The position numbers were made by a program, and so were the translations under genes. Below are positions 54,758 through 64,000 of a DNA stretch of 64,000 nt, piece by piece. The notes under the pieces are model-generated. The model ran no database searches. It was not told where the DNA came from and saw only the letters and a list, made by a program, of their open reading frames with translations. Origin of the DNA: Allobosea vaviloviae (lineage in GTDB: Bacteria > Pseudomonadota > Alphaproteobacteria > Rhizobiales > Beijerinckiaceae). Where the stretch lies: positions 62,001 to 126,000 of the forward strand of contig NZ_LGSZ01000048.1 of NCBI RefSeq assembly GCF_001298265.1, in the 5' to 3' direction. The first letter of the stretch is position 1, and every line of letters begins with the position of its first letter.

Positions 54758-57750
54758 GCACGCAAGCATCCAACAAGCAGCCTTGCCGCCTCGGCTCCGG
54801 CGGCGTGATCGACCGGACGCAGACGCGGTCCTTCCGCTTCGACGGCAAGCGCTATGAGGGCTATGCCGGCGACACGCTGGCCTCGGCGCTGCTGGCCAAT
54901 GGCATCAGGCTGGTTGGGCGCTCGTTCAAATATCACCGCCCGCGCGGCATTCTCTCGGCTGGACCGGAGGAGCCGAACGCGCTGGTCGAACTGCGCGCCG
55001 GCGCCAGGCGCGAGCCCAACACCCGCGCGACCGTTGCCGAACTCTATCACGGGCTCGAAGCGCGCAGCCAGAACCGCTGGCCCTCGCTCGCCTTCGACCT
55101 GCTTTCGGTCAACGGGCTGGTCTCGCCGGCGCTGGTGGCGGGTTTCTACTACAAGACCTTCATGTGGCCGGCCTCCTTCTGGGAAAAGCTCTACGAGCCG
55201 CTGATCCGCCGGGCGGCAGGCCTGGGCCGTGCGGCCGGTCATGAAGACCCCGACCATTACGAGAAGGCCTTCGCCTTCTGCGACCTGCTGGTGATCGGCG
55301 GTGGGCCGGCCGGCCTGTCGGCGGCGCTGGCGGCCGGACGCTCGGGCGCCCGCGTCATCCTCTGCGACGAGGATTTCCGGCTCGGCGGGCGGTTGCTGAC
55401 CGAGAAGCGCGAGATCGACGCGCGTGCCGGCAGCGAATGGATCGCCGATGCGCTCGCCGAGCTTGCGAGCATGCCCGACGTCACGATCATGCCGCGCAGC
55501 ACGGTCTATGGCGTCTACGACCATGGCATCTATGGCGTGGTCGAGCGCGTCTCCGACCATCTGCCGGTGCCATCCGCGCATCAGCCGCGCCAGCGCGCCT
55601 GGCGGATCAACGCCAGGCGCGCGATCCTGGCGGCGGGTGCGATCGAACGGCCGATTGTCTTTGCCGGCAACGATACGCCCGGCGTGATGCTGGCGGGCGC
55701 GGTCCGGGCCTATCTCAACCGCTACGGCGTGCTGCCGGGTCGCCAGGCGGTCGTGTTCACGACGGGCGATGACGGCTGGGCGACGGCGCGCGATCTCGCC
55801 GCGGCCGGCGCGAGCGTCTCGGCGATCGTCGATCCGCGCAGGGAGATCGACAGTGCGCTGACCCTGCTCGCGGGCAAGATCGGCGCGCGGGTCATCACCG
55901 GGGTCGTCGCCAGCGCCTCGGGCGGGCGGGCATTGCGCTCCATCACGGTGCGCGAGGCATCGGGCCGCGAGCATTCCATCCCCTGCGACCTGCTTGCCGT
56001 CTCCAATGGCTGGAACCCGACGCTGCACCTGACCTCGCATCAGAACACGCGGCCGGTCTGGGATGAGAGCATCCATGCATTCGTGCCGGATGCCTTGCCG
56101 GCAGGGCTTGCCGTCGCCGGGAGCGCGGCCGGGCGGCTCTCGCTCGCGCAGGCGCTGGAGGATGGCGCGCGGCTCGGAGCGGAAGCGGCGAGCGCTTGCG
56201 GCTTCACGCCCAGGGCCGAGATGCAGCCGCCCAAGACCGATCCCGAAAGCCTTGGTTTGTCGCCGGTCTGGCGGGTGAAGGGCGGGAAAGGCAAGGCCTT
56301 CGTCGATTTCCAGAACGACGTCACCGACGGAGATATCGAGCTGGCGGCGCGCGAAGGCTTCAAGCCGGTCGAGCATCTCAAGCGCTACACCACGCTGGGC
56401 ATGGCGACCGACCAGGGCAAGACCTCCAACATCGCCGGCCTGGCCATCATGGCCGAGCAGACGGCTAAGACGATTCCGCAGACCGGCACGACGATCTTCC
56501 GGCCGCCCTATACGCCGGTCGCGATCGGCGCGCTGGCCGGCCACCACCGTGCCAGGGATTTTCGCCCGACGCGGCTTTCGCCCACGCATGACTGGTCGCG
56601 GGAACAGGGTGCCGTCTTCGTCGAGGCCGGCCCATGGCTGCGGGCGCAGTATTATCCCAGGCCCGGCGAGAGCGACTGGCTGACCACCGTCAACCGCGAG
56701 GTCAGGGCGGTGCGCAGCACTGTGGGCATCTGCGACGTCTCGACCCTCGGCAAGATCGACATCCAGGGCGCGGATGCCGCCGAATTCCTCGAGCGCGTCT
56801 ACATCAACGGCTGGAAGGCGCTGCCGGTCGGCAAGGCGCGCTACGGGCTGATGCTGCGCGAGGACGGTTTCGTCATGGATGACGGCACGACCTCGCGGCT
56901 CTCCGAGACGCATTTCCTGATGACCACCACCACGGCCAATGCCGGCAAGGTGATGCAGCATCTCGAATTCTGCCATCAGGTGCTCTGGCCCGATCTCGAC
57001 GTGGCGATGGTCTCGGTCTCCGAGCAATGGGCACAAGCCTCGATCGCCGGCCCGAAGGCGCGCGCCGTCTTGCAGGGCGTCGTCGATCCGCAGCACGACC
57101 TCTCCAACGAGGCCTTCCCCTATCTCGCGGCGCGAGCCGTGACCGTCGGCGGCGGGCTGCCGGCACGTCTGTTCCGAATCTCGTTTTCAGGCGAGCTGGC
57201 CTACGAGCTCGCCGTCCCGGCCGAGCAGGGCGAGGCGATGATGCGGGCCTTGATGGCCGCCGGCGCCGAGCACGGCATCACACCGTACGGCACCGAGGCG
57301 CTCGGCGTGATGCGGATCGAGAAGGGGCATGTCGCCGGCAACGAGCTCAGCGGCCAGACCACGGCGCGCGATCTGGGCCTCGGCAAGATGATGTCGTCCA
57401 AGAAGGATTATGTCGGCCGGCTGATGGCGAAGCGCGCCGCGCTGGTCGAGGCTGACAGGCCGATCTTCGTGGGGTTTCGCCCGGTGAACCGCAGCGAGCG
57501 GCTGCGGGCCGGCGCCCATTTCATCGGCATCGGCAAGGCGGCGACGATGGAGAACGACGAGGGCTACATGACCTCGGTCGCCTATTCTCCCCATCTCGGG
57601 CACTGGATGGGCCTCGGCCTGCTCAGGAACGGGCAGGCCCGCATCGGCGAGCGGGTCCGGGCCTTCGATCCCGTCCGCAACGGCGATATCGAGGTCGAGA
57701 TCTGCAACCCCGTCTTCCTCGACCCGGAAGGAGCGCGCCTCCATGGCTGA
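54754..57750 (+). CDS. soxA: Sarcosine oxidase alpha subunit
   Basis: A 998-residue subunit. Order of parts: an N-terminal ferredoxin-like segment (SFRFDGKRYEGYAGDTLASA), a pyridine-nucleotide/FAD domain with VIGGGPAGLSAALAAGRSG near residue 185, and a C-terminal GcvT-like folate-binding domain (about 610-998; SWSREQGAVF-type start, VRAVRSTVGICDVSTLGKID). It binds NAD and tetrahydrofolate, and moves the sarcosine methyl carbon to 5,10-methylene-THF. Coupled by ATGA to soxD and by 8 bp to soxG. Confidence 0.95.
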   Translation: MSTQASNKQPCRLGSGGVIDRTQTRSFRFDGKRYEGYAGDTLASALLANGIRLVGRSFKYHRPRGILSAGPEEPNALVELRAGARREPNTRATVAELYHGLEARSQNRWPSLAFDLLSVNGLVSPALVAGFYYKTFMWPASFWEKLYEPLIRRAAGLGRAAGHEDPDHYEKAFAFCDLLVIGGGPAGLSAALAAGRSGARVILCDEDFRLGGRLLTEKREIDARAGSEWIADALAELASMPDVTIMPRSTVYGVYDHGIYGVVERVSDHLPVPSAHQPRQRAWRINARRAILAAGAIERPIVFAGNDTPGVMLAGAVRAYLNRYGVLPGRQAVVFTTGDDGWATARDLAAAGASVSAIVDPRREIDSALTLLAGKIGARVITGVVASASGGRALRSITVREASGREHSIPCDLLAVSNGWNPTLHLTSHQNTRPVWDESIHAFVPDALPAGLAVAGSAAGRLSLAQALEDGARLGAEAASACGFTPRAEMQPPKTDPESLGLSPVWRVKGGKGKAFVDFQNDVTDGDIELAAREGFKPVEHLKRYTTLGMATDQGKTSNIAGLAIMAEQTAKTIPQTGTTIFRPPYTPVAIGALAGHHRARDFRPTRLSPTHDWSREQGAVFVEAGPWLRAQYYPRPGESDWLTTVNREVRAVRSTVGICDVSTLGKIDIQGADAAEFLERVYINGWKALPVGKARYGLMLREDGFVMDDGTTSRLSETHFLMTTTTANAGKVMQHLEFCHQVLWPDLDVAMVSVSEQWAQASIAGPKARAVLQGVVDPQHDLSNEAFPYLAARAVTVGGGLPARLFRISFSGELAYELAVPAEQGEAMMRALMAAGAEHGITPYGTEALGVMRIEKGHVAGNELSGQTTARDLGLGKMMSSKKDYVGRLMAKRAALVEADRPIFVGFRPVNRSERLRAGAHFIGIGKAATMENDEGYMTSVAYSPHLGHWMGLGLLRNGQARIGERVRAFDPVRNGDIEVEICNPVFLDPEGARLHG

Positions 57751-58381
57751 CGCTACGACAGCGATCTGGGCGCCTCGCAGCGCCTGGGCCGGCATCCTTC
57801 ACGAGGGCCATATCGGTCTTGCCGGTTCGACCAGCATCACCATCGCGGCCCGCGACGGGCTCGGCATCGCCAGCCTGATCGCTCCGGCCGCCGGCGAGGC
57901 GGCGCTAGCCGAGGCTGTGAAAGCCGCATTCGGGCTCGACCTGCCGGCGACACCCGCCATCGCCCGAGCCGGACATCATGCGGCGGTCTGGGCCGGGCCG
58001 GGCCAATGGCTGCTTCTGGCCGAGACCCGCAGCGGCTTCAGCGACGCGCTGCAAGCGCTGTCGGGCGTCGCAGCCGTTGCCGAGCAGAGTTCCGGGCGCG
58101 CTGCGCTGCGCCTGTCCGGGCCTCGCATCCGCGACGCCCTGGCCAAGGGCTGCATGCTCGATCTGCACCCTGTTGCCTTTCCTGTCGGCATGGCCGCCTT
58201 GACAAGCATCGCCCATATCGGCGTGCATCTCTGGCGGGCGCAGGACTGCCCGGAGGGAGCGGTCTTCGAGATCATGGTGGCACGCAGCTTCGCCGGCAGC
58301 TTCTGGTCCTGGCTTTCTGCCTCGGTGGCGGAGTTTGGTTGCGACATCGTCGCCAGTGGAGCGTCGATCGGGCGAGGTTGA
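57743..58381 (+). CDS. soxG: Sarcosine oxidase gamma subunit
   Basis: A 212-residue gamma chain with a GcvT-like fold. Segments such as QWLLLAETRSGFSDALQAL and AAVAEQSSGRAALRLSGPRI match the family (about 180-210 residues). Its start lies inside the last codons of soxA. It completes the heterotetramer and directly precedes purU. Confidence 0.9.
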   Translation: MADATTAIWAPRSAWAGILHEGHIGLAGSTSITIAARDGLGIASLIAPAAGEAALAEAVKAAFGLDLPATPAIARAGHHAAVWAGPGQWLLLAETRSGFSDALQALSGVAAVAEQSSGRAALRLSGPRIRDALAKGCMLDLHPVAFPVGMAALTSIAHIGVHLWRAQDCPEGAVFEIMVARSFAGSFWSWLSASVAEFGCDIVASGASIGRG

Positions 58382-58468
58382 GTGCAGCGTGTCGCGCGCC
58401 AGCCTCTCTATCGTTTCCGTCCCGTCTTCCGCTCCAGCGAAGGGCCGCCCCATCCGGCGGCGTCAGCC

Positions 58469-59332
58469 ATGTCCGACCGCACCGCCATCCTCACCCTGTC
58501 CTGCCCCGACCGGCCGGGCATCGTCGCCGCCGTGTCGACGCTGCTGTTCGAGGCCGGCTGCAACATCCTCGACGCGCAGCAGTTCGACGATATCGAGACC
58601 GGGCGCTTCTTCATGCGCGTCGTCTTCGACCGGCTCGACGAGAGCCGCTCGCATGAGGCCATCGCGGCCTCCGTCGGCGATCTGGCACAGCGCTTCGGCA
58701 TGGATGTCAGCCTGCGCGAACGTGCGGCGAAAAAGCGCGTCATGCTGCTGGTCTCGAAGTTCGACCACTGCCTGACCGACCTCATCTATCGCTGGCGTAT
58801 CGGCGAATTGCCGATGGAGATTTCGGGAATCGTCTCCAACCATGGCCGCGAGCACCTGTCCTCGACCGATCTCGGCGATATACCCTTCCACCACATGCCG
58901 GTGACGCGGCAGACCAAGATGGAGCAGGAGGCAGAGATCTGGCGGCTGGTGCAGGAAACGAAGACCGATCTCGTCGTGCTGGCGCGCTACATGCAGATCC
59001 TGTCGGACGGTTTCTCAGCCAAACTGCTCGGGCGCTGCATCAATATTCATCACTCGTTCCTGCCCGGCTTCAAGGGCGCCAAGCCGTATCACCAGGCGCA
59101 TGAGCGCGGCGTGAAGCTGATCGGGGCGACCGCGCATTACGTCACGCCCGATCTCGACGAAGGCCCGATCATCGAGCAGGACGTGGAGCGCATCTCGCAT
59201 CGCGACATGCCCGAGGATCTCGTGCGCAAGGGCCGCGACATCGAGCGCAGGGTGCTGGCACGTGCTGTGCTGCACCATCTCGAAGATCGGGTTATCCTCA
59301 ACGGAAAGAAAACCGTCGTTTTTCCGGATTGA
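58469..59332 (+). CDS. purU: Formyltetrahydrofolate deformylase
   Basis: A 287-residue PurU: an N-terminal ACT domain (1-85; [20 protein letters not shown]) and a formyltransferase-fold catalytic domain with Asn192, His194 ([13 protein letters not shown]) and Asp230 (DLDEGP), the His-to-Asp spacing matching GAR transformylase. It hydrolyses 10-formyl-THF to formate and THF, which would recycle folate loaded by sarcosine oxidase. I start at the ATG 58469; a GTG at 58382 adds 29 residues without family similarity. folD is not in the window. Last gene of the sox operon. Confidence 0.93.
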   Translation: MSDRTAILTLSCPDRPGIVAAVSTLLFEAGCNILDAQQFDDIETGRFFMRVVFDRLDESRSHEAIAASVGDLAQRFGMDVSLRERAAKKRVMLLVSKFDHCLTDLIYRWRIGELPMEISGIVSNHGREHLSSTDLGDIPFHHMPVTRQTKMEQEAEIWRLVQETKTDLVVLARYMQILSDGFSAKLLGRCINIHHSFLPGFKGAKPYHQAHERGVKLIGATAHYVTPDLDEGPIIEQDVERISHRDMPEDLVRKGRDIERRVLARAVLHHLEDRVILNGKKTVVFPD

Positions 59333-59364
59333 GACGCATAAAATTGCGACTCATCGGCCGGCTA

Positions 59365-59382
59365 AGACGTAAACGTTCGTCT
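59365..59382. promoter_or_regulatory. Inverted repeat upstream of the second peptide ABC operon
   Basis: AGACG-TAAACGTT-CGTCT has 5-bp arms around a core holding AACGTT. It lies 163 bp before the binding-protein start in a gap of 212 bp. It is a weak operator candidate without a known regulator. Confidence 0.25.
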
Positions 59383-59544
59383 GTTTGAAGTCCCGGCCAG
59401 CCGCCCTGCGATGGGCGCACGTTTGCTCTGCGCTGCACAGTTGACGCTTTCGTTGGCACATGGCTTGCTGAGGGCGACCGAGAGGGAAAACGGCGCAGCA
59501 AGCGCCGGACAACCGGCATTGAGCTCATGAGTGGAGACAATCTT

Positions 59545-61332
59545 ATGAAAGACCAGGATCTGGGCAAGCTGATCGCCCGCGTGAAGGACGGTGCCCTGTC
59601 GCGGCGCTCCTTCATCAAGAAGGCGGCGGCCGTCGGACTGGCCGCCCCGTTCGCCAACCAGCTGCTGGCCTTCAACGGCGTCGCGATGGCGGACTCCACC
59701 CTGCCCTACAAGCCGACGAAGGCCGGCGGCGGCGGCCCGCTCAAGATGCTGCTCTGGCAGGCCCCGACGCTGCTGAATCCGCATTTCGCCTCGGGCACCA
59801 AGGACCAGATCGCCTCGCGCATCTTCTACGAGCCGCTCGCCGGCTGGGACAAGGAGGGCAATCTCTTCCCGCAGCTCGCGGCCGAAATCCCGAGCAAGGC
59901 CAATGGCGGCCTCTCGGCCGACGGCAAGGAAGTGATCTGGAAGATCAAGCCGGGCGTGAAATGGCATGACGGCAAGCCCCTCACCGCCGACGACGCCGTC
60001 TTCACCTGGGAATATGCCGCCGATCCGGCGACCGCCGCCTACACCACCGGCGCCTACAAGGACATCAAGGTCGAGAAGATCGACGACCTGACGATCAAGG
60101 TGATATTCAAGGCGCCGACGCCGTTCTGGGCCGACCCCTTCGTCGGCGTCGCCGGCATGATCATCCCCAAGCATCACTTCGGCGAGTACAAGGGCGCCAA
60201 GTCGCGTGAGGCTCCGGCCAACCTGAAGCCCGTCGGCACCGGCGCCTACAAGTTCGCCGAATTCAAGCCGGGCGACATCCTGACCGCCGAGCGCAACACC
60301 GAATACCACGTCAAGAACCAGCCGCATTTCGACAAGCTCGAGGTGAAGGGCGGCGGTGACGCGGTCTCGGCGGCGCGCGCCGTGCTGCAGACCGGCGAAT
60401 ACGACTATGCCTGGAACCTCCAGGTCGAGGACGAGGTCCTCAAGCGCATGGAGACCGGCGGGCGCGGCAAGATCAGCGCCGTGGCGTCGGGCGACATCGA
60501 GTTCATCATCCTCAACACCACCGATCCGTTGACCGAGGTCGATGGCGAGCGCTCCAGCATCAAGACCAAGCACCCGACCCTGTCGGATCCGAAGGTCCGC
60601 GAGGCGATCAACCTGCTGATCGACCGCGACTCGGTTCAGAAGTTCATCTATGGGCGCGGCGGCGTTGCCACGGCGAGCTTCGTGAACCAGCCGGCGCAGT
60701 TCAAGTCGAGCAAGCTGAAATACGAGTTCAACGTCGACAAGGCGAACAAGATCCTTGATGAGGCCGGCTACAAGAAGGGCTCCGACGGCATCCGCGAGAA
60801 GGACGGCAAGAAGCTCAAATACGTCTTCCAGACCTCGATCAACGCGCCGCGCCAGAAGACGCAGCAGATCATCAAGCAGGCCTGCCAGCGCGCCGGCATC
60901 GACCTCGAGCTGAAGTCGGTGACGGCGTCGGTGTTCTTCTCGTCGGACGTGGCAAACCCCGACACCTACACCAAGCTCTATGTCGACATGGAGATGTACA
61001 CGACCACGCAGCCCCAGCCCGACCCGGAGCGCTTCCTCAACCAGTTCGTCTCCTGGGAGGTCGCCACCAAGGAGAACAAATGGCTGGGCCGCAACGTCTC
61101 GCGCTACACCGACAAGGAAGCCGACGCGGCCTATCTGGCGGCCCAGAAGGAACTTGACCCCGCCAAGCGCGCCGCGCTGCTGATCAAGGTCAACGAGATC
61201 TTCTGCGAGGCCCATGTGGTTCTGCCGCTGCTGTCGCGCACGCGCGTCGCCGCTGCGCTGAACAACCTGTCGCATGATCACAGCGGCTGGGACGTCGATA
61301 CCTGGAACCTCGCAGCCTGGTATCGCAGCTAA
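59545..61332 (+). CDS. ABC importer binding protein, family 5, Tat-exported
   Basis: A 595-residue DppA/OppA-type binding protein with a twin-arginine leader: Arg20-Arg21 in LSRRSFIKKAAAVGLAA, cleaved near residue 49 (VAMA). Later, IKPGVKWHDGKPLTADDAVF and PVGTGAYKFAEFKPGD are family 5 hallmarks. I use the ATG at 59545, eight bases after GGAG; an ATG at 59527 adds six residues but has no ribosome site. The permease genes follow after a strong two-tier terminator, which probably limits read-through and keeps the binding protein in excess. Likely peptide or peptide-like ligand. Confidence 0.9.
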   Translation: MKDQDLGKLIARVKDGALSRRSFIKKAAAVGLAAPFANQLLAFNGVAMADSTLPYKPTKAGGGGPLKMLLWQAPTLLNPHFASGTKDQIASRIFYEPLAGWDKEGNLFPQLAAEIPSKANGGLSADGKEVIWKIKPGVKWHDGKPLTADDAVFTWEYAADPATAAYTTGAYKDIKVEKIDDLTIKVIFKAPTPFWADPFVGVAGMIIPKHHFGEYKGAKSREAPANLKPVGTGAYKFAEFKPGDILTAERNTEYHVKNQPHFDKLEVKGGGDAVSAARAVLQTGEYDYAWNLQVEDEVLKRMETGGRGKISAVASGDIEFIILNTTDPLTEVDGERSSIKTKHPTLSDPKVREAINLLIDRDSVQKFIYGRGGVATASFVNQPAQFKSSKLKYEFNVDKANKILDEAGYKKGSDGIREKDGKKLKYVFQTSINAPRQKTQQIIKQACQRAGIDLELKSVTASVFFSSDVANPDTYTKLYVDMEMYTTTQPQPDPERFLNQFVSWEVATKENKWLGRNVSRYTDKEADAAYLAAQKELDPAKRAALLIKVNEIFCEAHVVLPLLSRTRVAAALNNLSHDHSGWDVDTWNLAAWYRS

Positions 61333-61339
61333 GACCGAG

Positions 61340-61401
61340 GGGAGCGGGCAGCCCCGCGCGGCGCGCGCCGCGCGGGGAGGCGCCGCTCCCTCTTTATTTT
61401 T
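61340..61401 (+). terminator. Two-tier terminator/attenuator after the binding-protein gene
   Basis: An outer stem GGGAGCGG/CCGCTCCC (61340-61347 with 61383-61390) encloses a perfect 26-bp GC palindrome (61352-61377) and is followed by TCTTTATTTTT (61391-61401). It lies 8 bases after the stop, between the binding-protein and permease genes of one importer. Confidence 0.85.
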
Positions 61402-61489
61402 GACGAAGCGGAGACGCCCGGCATCCTGATGACCGGCGGTCCGCTGTTTGCGGTGTTGTGAAGACCGCGTTCGAAAAGAGTTCTGTTTG

Positions 61490-62449
61490 ATGGGCGCTTA
61501 CCTGCTGAGGCGAATGCTGATTGCTATTCCGAGCCTGCTCGGCATCAGCCTGATCCTGTTCACCGTGCTCGCCCTGGCGCCGGGCGATCCGTTTTCGGAG
61601 ATGGCGACCAATCCCAATGTTCCCCCTGAAGTGCGCGAGGCGCTGCGGGCCAGTTTCGGCCTCAACGACCCGATCATGGTGCGCTATCTGCGCTGGCTCT
61701 CGAACATGGTGCAGGGCGACTGGGGCTTCTCCTTCGCCAGCCGAATCGACGTCGACCAGTTGATCCTGCAGCGCGTTCCGACGACGCTGTTCGTCGTCGG
61801 CTCCTCGCAGATCCTGGCCTTGTGCATCGCGCTCCCGGTCGGCATCTATGCGGCGACGCGGCCCTATTCGGTGTTCGACCAGGTCGCCAACACGCTGGCC
61901 TTCGTCGGCTTCTCGCTGCCGACCTTCTTCACCGGCCTGCTGCTGATCCTGATCTTCTCGGTGACGCTCGACTGGTTCCCCTTCGTCTACCGCTCCGACC
62001 TCGCGGCGACCGGATGGCGCTGGTACTGGGAGATGTTCCGGCAGGCGATCATGCCGATCACCGTGCTCGGCCTGTTCCAGGCGGCCTCGTACACCCGCTA
62101 TGTCCGCTCCGCCGTTCTCGACGTGATCCGGCTGGACTACGTCACCACCGCCCGCGCCAAGGGCCTCGGCGAAAAGACCGTGACGCTGCGCCACATCACG
62201 CGCAACGCGCTCATCCCGGTCGTCACGCTCGTCGCGCTGCAGATGCCTGCCGTGTTCGGCGGCGCCATCGTCACCGAGCAGATCTTCCGGATTCCGGGGA
62301 TCGGCTCGCTCCTGATCGACGCGATCCTGGCCAACGACACTCCGGTCATCATGGCCGTGACCTTCGTCTTCGCCTGCCTCGTCGTCCTGTTCAATCTCAT
62401 TGCGGATCTGCTTTATGGCTGGCTCGACCCTCGCATCTCCTTCAGCTGA
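61490..62449 (+). CDS. ABC importer permease, DppB family (second system)
   Basis: A 319-residue permease. N-terminus AYLLRRMLIAIPSLLGISLI, early APGDPFSEMA loop and EAA segment ARAKGLGEKTVTLRHITRNA identify DppB. The ATG at 61490 follows AAAGAG by 9 bases; the short frame before it is not conserved. It pairs with the next gene product. Confidence 0.92.
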   Translation: MGAYLLRRMLIAIPSLLGISLILFTVLALAPGDPFSEMATNPNVPPEVREALRASFGLNDPIMVRYLRWLSNMVQGDWGFSFASRIDVDQLILQRVPTTLFVVGSSQILALCIALPVGIYAATRPYSVFDQVANTLAFVGFSLPTFFTGLLLILIFSVTLDWFPFVYRSDLAATGWRWYWEMFRQAIMPITVLGLFQAASYTRYVRSAVLDVIRLDYVTTARAKGLGEKTVTLRHITRNALIPVVTLVALQMPAVFGGAIVTEQIFRIPGIGSLLIDAILANDTPVIMAVTFVFACLVVLFNLIADLLYGWLDPRISFS

Positions 62450-62453
62450 GCCC

Positions 62454-63356
62454 ATGTCGGGCCCGGCTCAGACGAGCGCTGCCACCTCGCCAGGGCGCGA
62501 GACCTGGAAGCGTTTCCGTCGTCACAAGCTGGCGATGGCCAGCAGCTTCGTGCTCGCCACGCTGATCCTCGGCGTCGTGATCGGCCCCTGGCTGTGGCCG
62601 GTGGCGATCAACGACATCGATTTCTCGGCGCAGCTCCAGACCCCCTCCTGGGCGCACCCGTTCGGCACGGACGATCTCGGCCAGGACCTGCTGGCGCGGA
62701 TGATCTATGGCGGGCGGATCTCGCTCGCCGTCGGGCTGGCGGCGATGTTCGTCGCGACCTTCTTCGGCATCGTCATCGGCGCGGTCGCCGGCATGTCGCG
62801 CGGCTCTGTCGACAACTTCCTGATGTGGCTGACGGACCTGTTCCTATCGCTGCCGCAGCTGCCACTGCTGCTGCTGGTGATCTATTTCTTCCGCGAGCAG
62901 CTCAAGGCGGCCTTCGGCGTCGAAGGCGGCGTCTTCGTCCTGATCGTCGTGGTCATCGGCGGGTTGAAATGGATGCCCGTGGCACGGCTTGTGCGTGCCC
63001 AGTTCATGTCGCTGCGCGAAAAGGAGTTCGTCGAAGCCGCCAAGGCCCATGGCGCGACGAAATTCCGCCAGATGGTCCACCACATCCTGCCGAACGCGAT
63101 CGGCCCCGTGATTGTCGCGGCCACGATCGAGGTGTCCTCGGCCATCATCGCGGAATCGACGCTGTCCTTCCTCGGGTTGGGCTTCCCGCCGGATATCCCG
63201 ACCTGGGGGCGCCTGCTGTTCGATGCCAAGGACCATCTCGATTCCGCGCCGCACTGGGCGCTGTTTCCGGGCGCGGCGATCTTCCTGACCGTGCTCTCGA
63301 TCAACTTCATCGGCGACGGTCTGCGCGACGCGCTCGATCCGCGCCGAGTCATCTAA
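62454..63356 (+). CDS. ABC importer permease, DppC family (second system)
   Basis: A 300-residue permease with the DppC marks HPFGTDDLGQDLLARMIYGG, EAA region KEFVEAAKAHGATKFRQMV and STLSFLGLGFPPDIPTWG. Start is uncertain: ATG 62454, 4 bases after the previous stop, or ATG 62415 overlapping it by 35 bp; neither has a clear ribosome site, and the extra 13 residues are unstructured. It forms the channel with the DppB-like protein. Confidence 0.9.
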   Translation: MSGPAQTSAATSPGRETWKRFRRHKLAMASSFVLATLILGVVIGPWLWPVAINDIDFSAQLQTPSWAHPFGTDDLGQDLLARMIYGGRISLAVGLAAMFVATFFGIVIGAVAGMSRGSVDNFLMWLTDLFLSLPQLPLLLLVIYFFREQLKAAFGVEGGVFVLIVVVIGGLKWMPVARLVRAQFMSLREKEFVEAAKAHGATKFRQMVHHILPNAIGPVIVAATIEVSSAIIAESTLSFLGLGFPPDIPTWGRLLFDAKDHLDSAPHWALFPGAAIFLTVLSINFIGDGLRDALDPRRVI

Positions 63357-63398
63357 CGCAGCAAGGCATCTGACCTTGAACCTTCGGAAGGCATCCGC

Positions 63399-64000
<602 letters not shown>

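Noticed and set aside
54649-57096. 815-codon minus-strand frame opposite soxD-soxA
   Set aside because: Antisense shadow; soxD and soxA are certain on the plus strand.

Overview
The window is GC-rich chromosomal DNA with dense, short-gapped operons. Gene content (a bkd operon with an Lrp-type regulator, TAXI-type TRAP transport, heterotetrameric sarcosine oxidase, hydantoinase/oxoprolinase pair, many ABC importers) and bulky palindromic intergenic repeats point to an alphaproteobacterium, probably Hyphomicrobiales (Bosea-, Bradyrhizobium- or Methylobacterium-like). That placement is inference from gene content. I saw no rRNA, tRNA, CRISPR array, insertion sequence, phage or replication origin.

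Layout. 1-4.4 kb: a stand-alone PAS protein that keeps a FixL-like histidine, formyl-CoA transferase (frc) with a strong terminator, an esterase, a uronate-dehydrogenase-like protein and an SDR lacking the catalytic Tyr/Lys. 4.4-8.5 kb: a methyltransferase divergent from a complete Fe-siderophore/cobalamin-type ABC importer, with an Irr/ICE-like palindrome between them. 8.7-14.4 kb: hyuA-hyuB, a MocR regulator and a DUF983 protein. 14.4-20.4 kb: the branched-chain 2-oxoacid dehydrogenase operon (bkdA1-bkdA2-bkdB-lpd) divergent from bkdR, with an Lrp-like palindrome in the shared gap. 20.5-23.5 kb: nadC followed by one long gene in which a PhnN ribose-1,5-bisphosphokinase is fused to an AMP/thymidine-phosphorylase-family enzyme. 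23.9-26.9 kb: a TAXI TRAP transporter. 27.1-32.9 kb: a five-gene signalling operon (FecR-like, Crp-like, CHASE2 adenylate cyclase, OmpA-like, SUMF1-like). 33.2-42.7 kb: alpha/beta hydrolase, cytochrome c, a dipeptide-type ABC importer, an inverted higBA toxin-antitoxin pair, an M20 peptidase and a Nudix hydrolase. 42.7-51.8 kb: Na/Pi cotransporter, then an operon of AfuABC-like importer, inositol-phosphatase-like enzyme, IolG-like dehydrogenase and an SDR. 51.9-59.3 kb: a GlxA-type regulator divergent from soxBDAG-purU (sarcosine to glycine plus one-carbon units). 59.5 kb to the end: a second peptide-type ABC importer, cut by the window edge.

The systems most worth following up are: (1) the PhnN-phosphorylase fusion next to nadC, which would encode NMP to ribose-1,5-bisphosphate to PRPP in one polypeptide beside a PRPP consumer; (2) the cyclase/Crp/FecR/OmpA/SUMF1 operon, apparently a self-contained cAMP envelope-signalling unit; (3) the AfuA-like importer with inositol-phosphatase and IolG, which reads as an inositol-phosphate or sugar-phosphate uptake route. 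Six large palindromic repeats of three sequence types sit between genes, four of them between co-oriented, probably co-transcribed genes.
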